From contig CM075943.1 in the NCBI GenBank assembly GCA_038030265.1, positions 47,554,001 through 47,618,000 of the forward strand: a stretch of DNA of 64,000 nt, in the 5' to 3' direction. Shown one piece after another: positions 31,310-41,629 of this stretch. A program made the position numbers and the translations under genes. The notes beneath the pieces are model-generated. The model was not told the origin of the DNA, ran no database searches, and worked only from the letters and a program-made list of their open reading frames with translations. The stretch is from Corythucha ciliata. Its lineage: Eukaryota; Arthropoda; Insecta; Hemiptera; Tingidae. How positions within the stretch are numbered: position 1 is the stretch's first letter; each line of letters opens with the position of its first letter.

Positions 31310-32585
31310 GGTGACATTATTGTCTATTTTATGAAAAAACTCGTCGTTTTCACGAAAAAATGGTCAATTTCATAACGAAATTGTCTGTTTTATGAGAAAA
31401 AGGAGAAAACGTTCAATTTTGTAAGGCATCTTAAGCCTATGAGCATAATGGTTGATTTTATGAGGAAATTTTCACTCTAAAAGGTGTCAATTCGATGAGT
31501 ACATCGTCAGTTTGGTAAGATAATAGTCAATTTTATGAAGAAAATGACAATTGTAAAAGGAATTGTCAATATAATGAGAAAATTGCCTTTTTTGAATGAA
31601 TTTGCAGAAATGATCAATGTAAGAGTGAATTGTCAATTTTATGAGGAAATTATCAATTTTATGAGGAAATTGCCACTTTTATGGGGGAATGGTCAATTTC
31701 ATGAGGAAATTGTCTATTTCATGGCGAAATTGTCAATTTTATGAGGAAATTGTCCTTTTTATGAGGAAATTGTAAATTTTATGAGGAAATCGTGAATTTC
31801 ACGAGGAAATTGTATGCTTTATAAGGAAATTGTCAATTTTATGAGGAAATTGTCCATTCTACGAGGAAATGTATATGTTATAGGAAATGGTAAATTTCAT
31901 GAAGAAATAGTCAATTTTATAGGCAAAATAGTCTATGCTATGATGAAATTATCAATTTGATGAAGAAATTGTCAATTTGATGAAGTAATTGTCAATTTTA
32001 TGAGGAAATTGTCACTTTGATGCGGAAATAGTATACTTTATAAGGAAATGGTCACTTTCATTAGGAAATGGTAAATTTTATGAGGAAATTGTTAATTATA
32101 TGAGGAATTGTCAATTTTTAGAGTAAATTGTCTCTTTTACGAGGAAATTTTCACTTTTACGGGGAAATTGTCAATTTTATGGAGAAATCATAATTTTTGT
32201 GTGGAAATTGTCTAGTTTATGAGGAAATTGACAAGTTTAGGAGGAAATTGTCTATTTTGTGGTGAGATTGTCAATTTTTTGAGGAAATTGTCAATTCTAT
32301 CAGGAAATTGTATTATGTTATAAGGAAATTTGTCAATTTTATGAAGAAATACTCAATTTTATAGGGGAATTACCAATTTCATGAGGAAATCGTGAATTTT
32401 ATGAGAAAATTGTATGCTTTACAAGGAAATGTCAATTTCACGAAGAGACTGTCAATTTTATGAGAAAATTGTCAATTATATGAGAAGTTGTCCCTTTTAT
32501 GAGGAAATTGTCAATTTTATTGGGAAATTTCCAATTTTACGAGGAAAGTGTTAATTTCATGAGGAGACTGTCAATTTTATCAACA
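31310..32585 (+). repeat. Minisatellite, 20-bp unit, about 1.3 kb
   Basis: Degenerate tandem copies of ATTGTCAATTTTATGAGGAA, roughly sixty units. The middle third is most regular and the edges more diverged. A short open frame inside (31535-31744) is only repeat sequence. I see no gene. Confidence 0.9.
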
Positions 32586-33094
32586 GCCAATTTTGGTAAA
32601 TTTGTTTGCCAGTAAACCAACTTGACTGGGTGGCCTATTTCAGTGACCGATTGCGCCGATTTTGCGCACTAAGAACAGTTTTTAGATGGTTTCACTCGAT
32701 AAACAGTAATTTCGCTCACTAAAAAAAAACCCCAATTTTGAGGGTTAAAATTACAGTGCTAGCTGTGAGACATAAGAGCTTCCCCTCCACCACGGCGCTG
32801 AGTTTACTTCATTCGGCGGGAGGCGTATTTTTGCCAAACTAATAGTTCAGGTTACGATGAAAGTTGTTGTTTTTTTTTCATGTTTTCGACCTTTGGGTTT
32901 CCTTAATTTTCCGATTTTTCAATTATCAGAGATTGAGACCATTGATAACGGTGTCTGTCTGGATAACTGTGTGACGTGTGGTATATTTCTAGGGCAGGGG
33001 ACCGGATGGTGTCATATAATATGGCCCCCTCCTTATGCTGACTTTGGATCCGCGCCTGCGGTCAGTGCACGTTTTACATTATTGTTCTTTTTTC
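32586..33094. other. No gene recognised
   Basis: Non-coding sequence between the minisatellite and the truncated SINE. It contains a few lines of the form CGATTTTGCGCACTAA that resemble the degenerate repeats at 35500-36670. Confidence 0.3.
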
Positions 33095-33099
33095 TCCAG

Positions 33100-33207
33100 T
33101 GAAACTAGGAGGTCGTGGGTTCGAATCCCACCTTGGGAGATATTTCTTCTCGGAACTCAAAACAAGTAAAAGTAGTGAGTATTTAGCTTCAATAAAGTTT
33201 AATTCTT
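33100..33207 (+). repeat. SINE family A, 5'-truncated copy
   Basis: Starts in the anticodon region (GAAACTAGGAGGTCGTGG), keeps box B GGTTCGAATCC, and carries the same tail as 30545-30703 in opposite orientation. Confidence 0.65.
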
Positions 33208-33386
33208 TAGATGGATATAATGAATAAATCTGTCGCCGTTATTTTAATTAATAAATTAATTAGACTGATATTATCCGGACGACGATGGAAGGGCATAGCC
33301 CAACACGATTCGAGTCCGGATAATATCAGTCTAATTAATTTATTAATTAAAATACCGGCGACAGATTTATTCATTATATCCATCTA
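33208..33386. repeat. Hairpin with 73-bp arms built from SINE tails
   Basis: 33208-33280 and 33314-33386 are reverse complements with one mismatch seen and a 33-base spacer. The left arm and spacer are the antisense of the family B SINE tail (TCGTCGTCCGGATAATATC region, compare 33605-33665). The structure is therefore two fused SINE tails. Confidence 0.8.
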
Positions 33387-33518
33387 ACAATACATCTAGA
33401 TAAGATAAAATTCGGCGTGGTTTACCGAACAGGAGAAGCGCCTAGAGTTTCGAGAAACAATGGACCTGGGTGTGGGGTTCGGCTTAGCTTATCCCTCGGA
33501 GTACTACTCCCATAGGCG

Positions 33519-33698
33519 TCTCCGTGGCGCAAATGTCAGCGTGCTGGACTGGTAATCCAGAGGTTGCGGGTTCAAATCCCGCCGGGGAGACATTTTTTCT
33601 CGAAACTCGAATCGTGTTGGGCTATGCCCTTCCATCGTCGTCCGGATAATATCAGTCCAATTAATTTATTAGTTTAATTCTTTATTTTCAGCCTCCCC
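33519..33698 (+). repeat. tRNA-derived SINE (family B, tRNA-Thr-like head)
   Basis: The head reads GTCTCCGTGGCGCAA, an anticodon arm CTGGA/TCCAG with loop CTGGTAA (anticodon GGT, Thr), and a T arm GCGGG TTCAAAT CCCGC. The D loop lacks its GG and the acceptor side has two extra bases, so a working tRNA is unlikely. The tail shares the TTTTCTCGAAACTC-like linker and the TTTAATTCTTTATTTTCAGCC end with family A. Confidence 0.6.
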
Positions 33699-35395
33699 AC
33701 CCCCTCGAATTCACAGGCGTGACTAGGGTGGTGCGGTGAGGGGGGAGTAATCCCTTGAAAAGTCCTTAGACAAGGGCCGTCTAAATTTGAAGTAATTAAT
33801 TAATTGCTGGGACATATAAAGAAAAAAGAACAAAATTCACAGTGACAACTAATATTAAATTGTCGGCTACAAAATCGGCAGGGAAGACGATTTCAAATAC
33901 AATAAGAATACTTCAATCTATCGCCTTTTATCACTCTTCCCACCTATCACGCCACAAAAATAAAGCAAGTTCTTTATTTCCCTCCGCAAAAATAGGTTCC
34001 ACGTCCTGAGGACACGCCAATTATTCAAAATAACGAGGGGAAAGTAATGCATTTCCTTTCGTTTGACCGGCTAGTCAGTAATAACAAAATTAAAGAAACG
34101 TGCAACCTTCTCGTCCTGCCTCATTCCACTCAGTCACTCCGTTTACGTGAGCCCCTCGTAATTTTTCATTCAAGTTGATTTGGACTGATTTCGAAAAGAT
34201 TGTATCTCATTCGTGATAAATTGTGTAGGGGGGTGAGTGGGGGGCATGGCAGTATGACCTCGTTGACTGAAGTTATGGAATCGAGTTTCCTGTGGAATTT
34301 TTAAGTTCCGTTTTCTTCTACGTGAATTTCCCAAAACGTTGTTTTTAAACAAATCTACGAAGTAACGCAATTATTCTGTCTAGGGAAGAAAGGGATGTGG
34401 GTACGATAAGGGATACTTTCTCTCTTGTTCCTGTCCAGTTTTAAGCACTTTCTATAACTGGCAGTTTGTAATGGGAGAGAGGATTAAAAAAGACTTCTTC
34501 GACCCATTGACCCCTTCTATACGCTCTTAAGTTTTCCCAGACTTTTATAAAGTTGAATTGAAATTACAGTGGAAAAGTACCGTTGCACTTATTAATGTCT
34601 TAATATGATAAAGGAAATGTACGTTTTTCAAGCGCTAATGTGTACTGTTATTAGAAAGTCAAATTTGTTTAAAAAGTAGGTTTTTCACCCCCACTCGCAT
34701 CTTTTTTTTTTTTTAAGGTAAACCACAATGAATTGCGATATTTATCTGCAGAAGCCACTTAAACAGTGGTAGACGTACCGAAGGGTGAACAAACGAAATT
34801 TCCCTTCTGCAATCCCGAAAAAAAAAACAACGAAAAGATTTCGCTCCGGCAGCTGGCGGTCGGAAAGAGTGCATTTCATTCCGTATACGGATACCCTAAG
34901 CCGTCCCAGAAGTAATAATTTTGATTCCATAATTTGTTTCATTAAGCCGAACTTCTTCCTCTATTTTCACCACACTCTCTTCAAAAATGTCGAAAAGTTT
35001 CGGTAGTTTTCCAAGGGCTTTGTTATATTAAATTATTGTGCCGTATTTTATAATACCTAAACGTGTGAATTTAAGCGATTTTTTTGAAATTTCATCCCCC
35101 ATTTCGCCCCCCCCCCATCAAAGTTTTTGATAAATCTCAATGGAACCCAGGGCTTTCGTTACATTAAATTATTGAGTCGAATTTCAGAGCGCTAAGATCA
35201 ACTAGTGAAGTTCAACGCTATTTTTACACTTCCACTCAGGGGGGCAACACCCCCTCCCCATCGACTTTTTCAAAAAATTAAAATGGAAATCAAAGGCTAC
35301 TCTAACATGGAGTATTCGTACTGAATATGATGCATCTAGAATCAACTGGTGAATTGTAGTGATTTTTGGACCATTTCAACCCCTGTTCCCCCGAC
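33699..35395. other. No gene recognised
   Basis: AT-rich sequence with no convincing coding frame. Short open frames at 34170-34370 and 34742-35006 lack family motifs. Confidence 0.35.
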
Positions 35396-35409
35396 CGGGG
35401 TCTTACGAC

Positions 35410-36670
35410 CATGGGCGTAGCCAGCGGGGGGGCAGGGGTGGACAGTTGCCCTCCCCTAGAATCAAAAACGCAGATTTCGTGGGGCAGCTGCCCACCCCCA
35501 AAATTCCAAAAATATATTCCCTGATGTGGCTAACAGAAACACAAATTTATTATATTTCGCCCCATAAAACCAATTTTGCGGATTTTTCTCACTAAAAAAA
35601 CAACACATTTTCGCACATAGGTTTCACCAAAAATCAAAAATTCGCGGATATTTGTTGCTGACAAACCGATTTCGAGGGTCGGCTTAACTTGGAAACCGAT
35701 TTTGCTGATTTTTCGCAAGGTTCGACGCGCAATTACGTGTGTTTGTGTTAGCTCAAGTCGTGTTTAGCCCGCTGTGCCATACAGACTGCCAGCTCTGTTT
35801 ACCGTCTCAGGTCTAAAATTTAAAGTTTAGCTCCAAAAGTATCACTTTCCGGAGTGAGGGGGGGGGGAGAGATGTTTCAATTTTTCGACATAAAATCCGA
35901 AATACAAGGCTATAAACGACGGGTTTCCAGCAGTTATTTATTTTTTGACGGATAGTGGCCGTTTCTGCGCAAATTTAGTCTCTGATGACCGTGAATTGAC
36001 GCGATTCTAACCTCCAGATCCTGTTAGAATCCTGCAAAAAAGGCAATGGTTTATCTGTTACTTTCGCCAATGAATCTGATCACAAGCGTGGGGGATCCAG
36101 TTTTTCCCCAAGAGGAGTTGCACAGAATTCCCCACCCCCCCATTTAACTCGCGAATGAGCACTATTTGTAGCGTCGAATTGCCGTTTTTCTTTAATTTTA
36201 CGTGAAACTGAGTGCTTTTTCTCAATTCTACCTCGAACTACAGCCTATTTTCTTCATTTTAACCGTAAAAAGGTCTCAAAAAAACCGTGAAATAACGCAT
36301 TTTTGATTTACTATTCTAATTACGGCCAGCACTGGGCATCGCCTGTAAACCGCGAATAGGTGCGTTCTGTCGATTTCAAAAGGACGGTTTTTCCTCATTG
36401 TAACCTGTGAATGAACGCTATTTCTCAATTTTAGCCACGACAATAACACTATAATCAACAAAAAACGGTGACAATTTTGCCAATTCATTTTCCCTCAATT
36501 TTAACAGCAAATTCTGCCTTGAGCAATTTCCCCCTTCAAATTTCAGCAGTGAAAAGGTCCACATAATACTCATGTTAACGAATTTCATTAATTTTGATTT
36601 GGACGTTGCATCGCGAACCTTAAAATAGGCGTTTTCCTCAATGTGCCTTAATTTTAGCCGAAAATAAGAA
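35410..36670. repeat. GC-rich repeat edge followed by degenerate repeats
   Basis: Begins with ATGGGCGTAGCCAGCGGG and a G/C-rich block, a motif I associate with ends of dispersed invertebrate repeats. Loosely repeated units of about 30-40 bases follow, alternating TTTTTCTCAATTTTA-like and GCGAATTAGCG-like words. The same style of degenerate unit builds the palindrome at 41630-43714. I see no gene. Confidence 0.4.
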
Positions 36671-36895
36671 TCCTCATTACTCATTAATACTGGAACCCCC
36701 CCCCCCCTCATTATCGTTTCATTACACGAATGAAATGAACGAAATACTACGTGAAAAATTGGTCCGTGAACAAATCATTGTAGTTGACGGTGTTTGTGAA
36801 GACGTATTCCACTGCTCGAATTTTTATCCAAAAGATAAACGTGAGGCCTCAAGACCAGCTGAATAACAAATCCAAGACCGTATTCTCCTCCAGTT
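36671..36895. repeat. Left 225-bp inverted repeat around the transposase
   Basis: Reverse complement of 38156-38383, starting at GAATCCTCATTACTC and ending at CTCCTCCAGT. It contains a 12-C run against 11 in the other arm, which shifts frame relative to the open frame in the right arm. Confidence 0.8.
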
Positions 36896-36978
36896 AAATT
36901 AAATTAAAACAGTAATTAAATTACATGTTAATTCGCAGAAAAATTTTGAAAGCTTCAAATAATGATTCGACTTTAATT

Positions 36979-38045
36979 TCACAACAATTGTTCAAAATGA
37001 CCACCTTCTTCTTCGAGACACAGCCCACAACGGCGAGTTACAGACTGTACCGCGGCTCTTATTTCATTTCCTCCTCTTCTAACTTCGTCACAAGCCTGAA
37101 TGATGCGGTTTTCCAGCATCTCTCTGTCGTCAACAGGCTCAGCGTAAACTATAGCCTTAATTCTTCCCCACAAATGAAAATCAAGCGGTGTCAAATCAGG
37201 GCTGCGGGGCGGCCACCTTACCGGACCATAACGACCTATCCACTTGTCGAGAAAGCGCTGGTCTAATAATCTCCTCACTCTTGTGGTGCTATGAGCAGGA
37301 CACCCATCCATTTGGAACCACATCTGCTGGCGAAGGTCGAGAGGGATGTCTTCTAGCAATTCTTGCACGTGATTTTCAAGCAAATCGTGAAATCGGTCTC
37401 CGTTTAGGTTTCCTTGCAAGAATACAGGTCCTACCAGATGGTTGTCCAGCATGCCAGCCCAGACATTAATTTTAAACTCATGCTGGTAACTTTCGATACG
37501 GACGTTATGGGGATTGTGGTCGTGCCACTCGTGAGAGTTATGGTAGTTGAAAACCCCACGTCTTGTGAATGTTGCCTCGTCAGTCCATAGAACATCTCTA
37601 GCGAAGCGCCAATTTTGGTTGATTTGGTCTAAGAACCATCGACAAAAAGTCCTTCTAGCTTCACGATCACGCTCCAGTAAGTGCTGCACGGGAGTGAAAT
37701 GGAAAGGGTGTCGTCCGTATCTTTTTAAAACCCGATGCACTTTCATATGAGAAGTGCCGAGGACGTTTGCGGCTCTTCGCGTACTTAGTTCTGGTCGCTC
37801 GTCGAATAGATCCAAAACTTGCTCATCCATATCGTCATCATCTCGATCGAAATTACCTGCCCAGATCGCCGTACTGACCCAGTTTCTCCAAGTCTTCGGT
37901 ATACTCCCTCGAAAGTTCGCCTACTAGGAAGTCGTCGTTGAGGATATCGGCGAGCGTATTCCGCTACTGCTGCGTGTGTGCTGCAGTTTGTATAACCATA
38001 AACAATAAGCATGTCGCGGTACTCGTAGCTCGTAAAATTATCCAT
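36979..38045 (-). CDS. Tc1/mariner-type transposase with DUF4817-like N-terminus (one frameshift)
   Basis: Starts at an ATG at 38045. The first 60 residues form a helix-turn-helix like DUF4817 (YRDMLIVYGYTNCSTHAAVAEY, shown here in part: VYGYTNCSTHA, YARRYPQRR). After GSVRRSG a one-base shift near 37860 passes to a 283-residue frame (36979-37830). That frame holds a second helix-turn-helix (STRRAANVLGTSHMKVHRVL region) and a DDE core: WTDEATF, QMDGCPAH and RSPDLTPLDFHLWG. With the downstream ATG as residue 1 the acidic residues are D84, D175 and D212, a 36-residue spacing by my count. It would cut and paste its own element. It ends near the left inverted repeat. Confidence 0.85.
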
Positions 38046-38155
38046 CGAATGTTCAGGAATGAGAATACAGGGACAAGCAAATCGGGAAACACAAGACTGG
38101 ATAGTACTACTGCAAAGGGCAAACAGAAATTTTGATTAACTCCTAGATAATTACT

Positions 38156-38383
38156 GGAGGAGAATACGGTCTTGGATTTGTTATTCAGCTGGTCTTGAGG
38201 CCTCACGTTTATCTTTTGGATAAAAATTCGAGCAGTGGAATACGTCTTCACAAACACCGTCAACTACAATGATTTGTTCACGGACCAATTTTTCACGAAG
38301 TATTTCGTTCATTTCATTCGTGTATTGAAACGATAATGAGGGGGGGGGGGTTCCAGCATTAATGAGTAATGAGGATTCAATAT
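38156..38383. repeat. Right inverted repeat around the transposase
   Basis: Partner of 36671-36895. Unlike the left arm, its sequence forms the in-frame end of a longer minus-strand open frame (38181-38637) that extends beyond the repeat. Confidence 0.8.
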
Positions 38384-38637
38384 TTAACCGTGAAACCGAT
38401 GTTTCAACTGCTTCCAAAGGGATACAAAAATACCTCATATTTGTTGATATGCCAGGGGTTTTCCAGACGTCTGTACAGATATCTCGACAATTACCTTGCG
38501 GACACCCTATTTGAAGAAGACCGTTAGAAAGCTTATCGAATGGACAAGTTTTTCTTAATTTTCTACTATCCCTGCGAGACCTGTGGTAAAAGTTATGGGC
38601 GGCCAAAGAAGTAGGAAATGATAAAAAAAAAGTTAAC
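38181..38637 (-). other. Candidate exon: cysteine-containing ORF reaching into the inverted repeat
   Basis: On the minus strand the frame is open for about 150 residues without an ATG. A possible splice acceptor TTTTACCACAG lies just before a basic stretch (SRRDSRKLRK). The sequence continues CPFDKLSNGLLQIGC, GNCRDICTDVWKTPG and YFCIPLEAVET, and its last 70 residues lie in the inverted repeat, ending EASRPAE. I do not recognise the family. The cysteine spacing and basic site suggest a secreted peptide, but this is a guess. It could be a host exon partly duplicated around the transposase. Confidence 0.3.
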
Positions 38638-38639
38638 AA

Positions 38640-38920
38640 GTTTATTCAAAGAAGCGGTAAGGATAGAATTTCCAGATAAATCTCAAATAAAATGAAGTGG
38701 TTTCAAAGGAAAATTTGTGCTCTTTCTAATGGTGTTTTTAAAATTGTTGTACGACGATTTTTGGGGGAGATATTACCGATGTTTTGAAGAAAACTCTAGG
38801 TGTGCCTTAAATGAAGAAAATATCGATTATCTCCTAAACTATTGCCAATAGGACCATGGTGTACATAGTCAGTTTTGTAGCTCAAGTGACATAGAATCAC
38901 CAGTTTCAATATTGGCACAT
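38640..38920. other. No gene recognised
   Basis: Short spacer between the candidate exon and the 40-bp satellite. Confidence 0.3.
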
Positions 38921-38924
38921 GTTA

Positions 38925-39640
38925 TACCGAGTAAAAGTACTCATTTCAATCAATACCCATTCGATACCGAATAAAAGTACTCATTTGAATCAATACCCAT
39001 TCGATACCGAGTATTTACTCGTTTGAATCAATACCCATTCGATACCGAGTAAAAGTACTCATTTGAATCAATACTCATTCGATACCGAGTATTTACTTGT
39101 TTGAATCTATACCCATTCGATACCGAGTAAAAGTACTCATTAAACGATACCCATTCGATACCGAGTGAAAGTACTCATTTGAAACGATACCGAATCAATA
39201 CCCATTCGATACCGAGTATTTACTCGCTTGAATCAATACCCATTCGAGTACTTTTACTCGGTATCGAATGGGTATTGATTCGGTATCGTTTCAAATGAGT
39301 ACTTTTACTCGGTATCGAATGGGTATTGATTCAAATGAGTACTTTTACTCGGTATCGAATGGGTATTGATTCAAATGAGTACTTTAACTCGGTATCGAAT
39401 GGGTATTGATTCAAATGATACTTTTATTCGGTATCGAATGGTATTGATTGAAATGATACTTTTACTCGGTATCGAATGGTTATTGATTCAAATGAGTACT
39501 TTTACTCGGTATCGAATGGGTATTGATTCAAATGAGTACTTTTACTCGGTATCGAATGGGTATCGTTTCAAATGAGTACTTTTACTCGTATCGAATGGGT
39601 ATTGTTTTTCAACAATACCCAAACTTGAAATTGTTTACAA
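38925..39640. repeat. 40-bp satellite in two opposed arrays
   Basis: From about 38925 to 39243 the unit is read as CAATACCCATTCGATACCGA with GTAAAAGTACTCATTTGAAT. From 39243 to 39640 the same unit runs in reverse orientation. Some units are shortened to a TATTTACTCG form. The two arrays can fold into one large imperfect hairpin. An open frame at 39366-39575 is repeat sequence only. Confidence 0.9.
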
Positions 39641-39756
39641 TATTACCCATGCTGGCTAGGTTTTGAAGTCGATTTTCTCAGCAACAAGTGGTTTCCAAGA
39701 TGACCTTTTTTCAGAAAAGTTGCGCATGGTGTCAGCATCATTATGGTATCTTGACA

Positions 39757-40256
39757 NNNNNNNNNNNNNNNNNNNNNNNNNNNNNNNNNNNNNNNNNNNN
39801 NNNNNNNNNNNNNNNNNNNNNNNNNNNNNNNNNNNNNNNNNNNNNNNNNNNNNNNNNNNNNNNNNNNNNNNNNNNNNNNNNNNNNNNNNNNNNNNNNNNN
39901 NNNNNNNNNNNNNNNNNNNNNNNNNNNNNNNNNNNNNNNNNNNNNNNNNNNNNNNNNNNNNNNNNNNNNNNNNNNNNNNNNNNNNNNNNNNNNNNNNNNN
40001 NNNNNNNNNNNNNNNNNNNNNNNNNNNNNNNNNNNNNNNNNNNNNNNNNNNNNNNNNNNNNNNNNNNNNNNNNNNNNNNNNNNNNNNNNNNNNNNNNNNN
40101 NNNNNNNNNNNNNNNNNNNNNNNNNNNNNNNNNNNNNNNNNNNNNNNNNNNNNNNNNNNNNNNNNNNNNNNNNNNNNNNNNNNNNNNNNNNNNNNNNNNN
40201 NNNNNNNNNNNNNNNNNNNNNNNNNNNNNNNNNNNNNNNNNNNNNNNNNNNNNNNN
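39757..40256. other. Assembly gap of 500 N
   Basis: Five hundred N characters right after the satellite and inside a LINE RT entry motif. The gap hides the rest of the LINE at 40257-40820 and possibly more satellite. Confidence 0.95.
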
Positions 40257-40820
40257 GGGTATACCCCGTCGATTCCCGGTGCTTTATATTGGCCCATCGA
40301 CTTTAGGGCTCATCTGAAGCGCTCTCTATTAATAATAGCGTCGCTCTCTTTCATCGCTCCTTCATGTTCCGCTCTATGCTGGCTGGGCTCAACCTCCTCC
40401 TTCTCACAACCTGGAAAATGCGCGCTTAATAACGACTCAAAATTTCCATACTTTCTACCACTACTTCACCTGACGGCTCAATAATTGTGCCCAGAAGTTG
40501 CCGGCTATCCTCCTTTACTATGCGGTTAAGTCTCGCCACCTCCCGCGTGCTCTCTACCTCTTCGCAAAAGCTCCTCCACGACTTTGTCTTCTCTCTCCGA
40601 ATCGCACTTTTGTATTCTTTCCGCGCCCGGTGATACGCCTCCCATTCCTCCTCTCCATCCGTTCTCTTAGCCGCGCTCAACGACGAGTTCATCCTCCGCT
40701 TCTTTTCTTTCAGGTGGACATTCCACCACACCGCTCCCCTTTCCTTGACCCTTCTCTCGGGACAAGCCGCCTGAAAAGCCAAAGTTATAATTTCTCTTAT
40801 CTCTTTCTCCTCTTCATCTA
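40257..40820 (-). pseudogene. LINE ORF2 linker and RT entry (I/R1-like)
   Basis: On the minus strand 40782-40426 reads VWWNVHLKEKKRRMN, then SWRSFCEEVESTREVARL, matching the linker of the LINE at 29204-30217. After a frameshift, YKAPGIDGVY (RT entry) runs into the gap. The upstream end is fused at 40818-40830 to a different LINE's RT (next feature). Confidence 0.75.
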
Positions 40821-41465
40821 AAGTGTTTCTGGATACTTCTCTTTGTCTAAATTAAGTAATATGGAATTAGTATTAAGCCAATTATTAATTAACCTAAAAT
40901 CTCTCCTAACTTTATTTAACACATCCTCAGAATCTTTACCATTACATAAAAAAACAGTGTCATCCGCAAAGCAAAACGGAGAAGACAACGTATTCAACGA
41001 AAAAATACTATTATAGTACACTATAAATAGCAAAGGTCCCAGGACAGAACCCTGTGGTATGCCAGATCTTAATTCCACCGAGTCACTGACAGTATTGTTA
41101 ATCCTTACAAATTTCGTACGACCGGTGATGTACGATTCTAACAGTCTAAGGGCAGGACCTCTAATTCCATAATTTTCTAGCTTAATAAATAGTAGGTCGT
41201 GACTAATCGAATCGAATGCCTTATGCAAATCAAGAAACAGACCAAAAACACAACAATTTTGATCCAGATGCTCACTAATATATTTCGACACTTCAAATAA
41301 TGCGTGGTCCACAGACACTCCAGTTCGAAACCCAAACTGTCTCCTCGACAATACTTGATTTGACTCCAGAAAATCATATAAACGAACCTTAATGCATTTC
41401 TCCAAGAGCTTACCTATAGTTCGAGAGCCGGCGACAGTCCCATTCAACCGGAAGAACATAGTCAC
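40818..41465 (-). pseudogene. LINE reverse transcriptase core (CR1/Jockey-like)
   Basis: This 215-residue minus frame shows IGKLLEKCIKVRL, FGLFLDLHKAFDSISH (motif A), SGIPQGSVLGPLLF (motif B) and CFADDTVFLCNG (catalytic). It ends at the junction with the I/R1-like linker. Both the N-terminal RT entry and the C-terminal thumb are missing. It resembles, but is not the same as, the LINE in copies A and B. Confidence 0.8.
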
Positions 41466-41629
41466 GAAAGGTGTGCAAAATGATAGCTTACGACCTCCTA
41501 TTTACGAGTCCTGGAGTCTGCCATGCCGTATCTGGGGCCTAAGGATTTTATAGCTAATCAAAGTCCTTAATTTGGGACATGAATTTAAACGGAAGAACAT
41601 AGTCCTGAAACTGGTCTCATTCGAAAGGT
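41466..41629. other. Spacer with a short direct repeat
   Basis: GGAAGAACATAGTC occurs at about 41452 and again at 41591, some 140 bases apart. No gene was seen. Confidence 0.35.

Noticed and set aside
31310..32585. CRISPR array
   Set aside because: Units are contiguous 20-mers with no unique spacers, in a eukaryotic setting.
33519..33591. Functional tRNA-Thr(GGT) gene
   Set aside because: The D loop lacks GG and the 3' acceptor side has two extra bases. The tail is shared with other SINE copies.
37188..37469. Plus-strand frames opposite the transposase
   Set aside because: Shadows of the DDE frame on the other strand; no motif.
38925..39640. CRISPR-like repeats
   Set aside because: The 40-base unit is fully repeated with no variable spacer and changes orientation midway.
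39656..40484. Open frames crossing the second N run
   Set aside because: Same reason; only the RT entry motif at the right edge on the minus strand is real.
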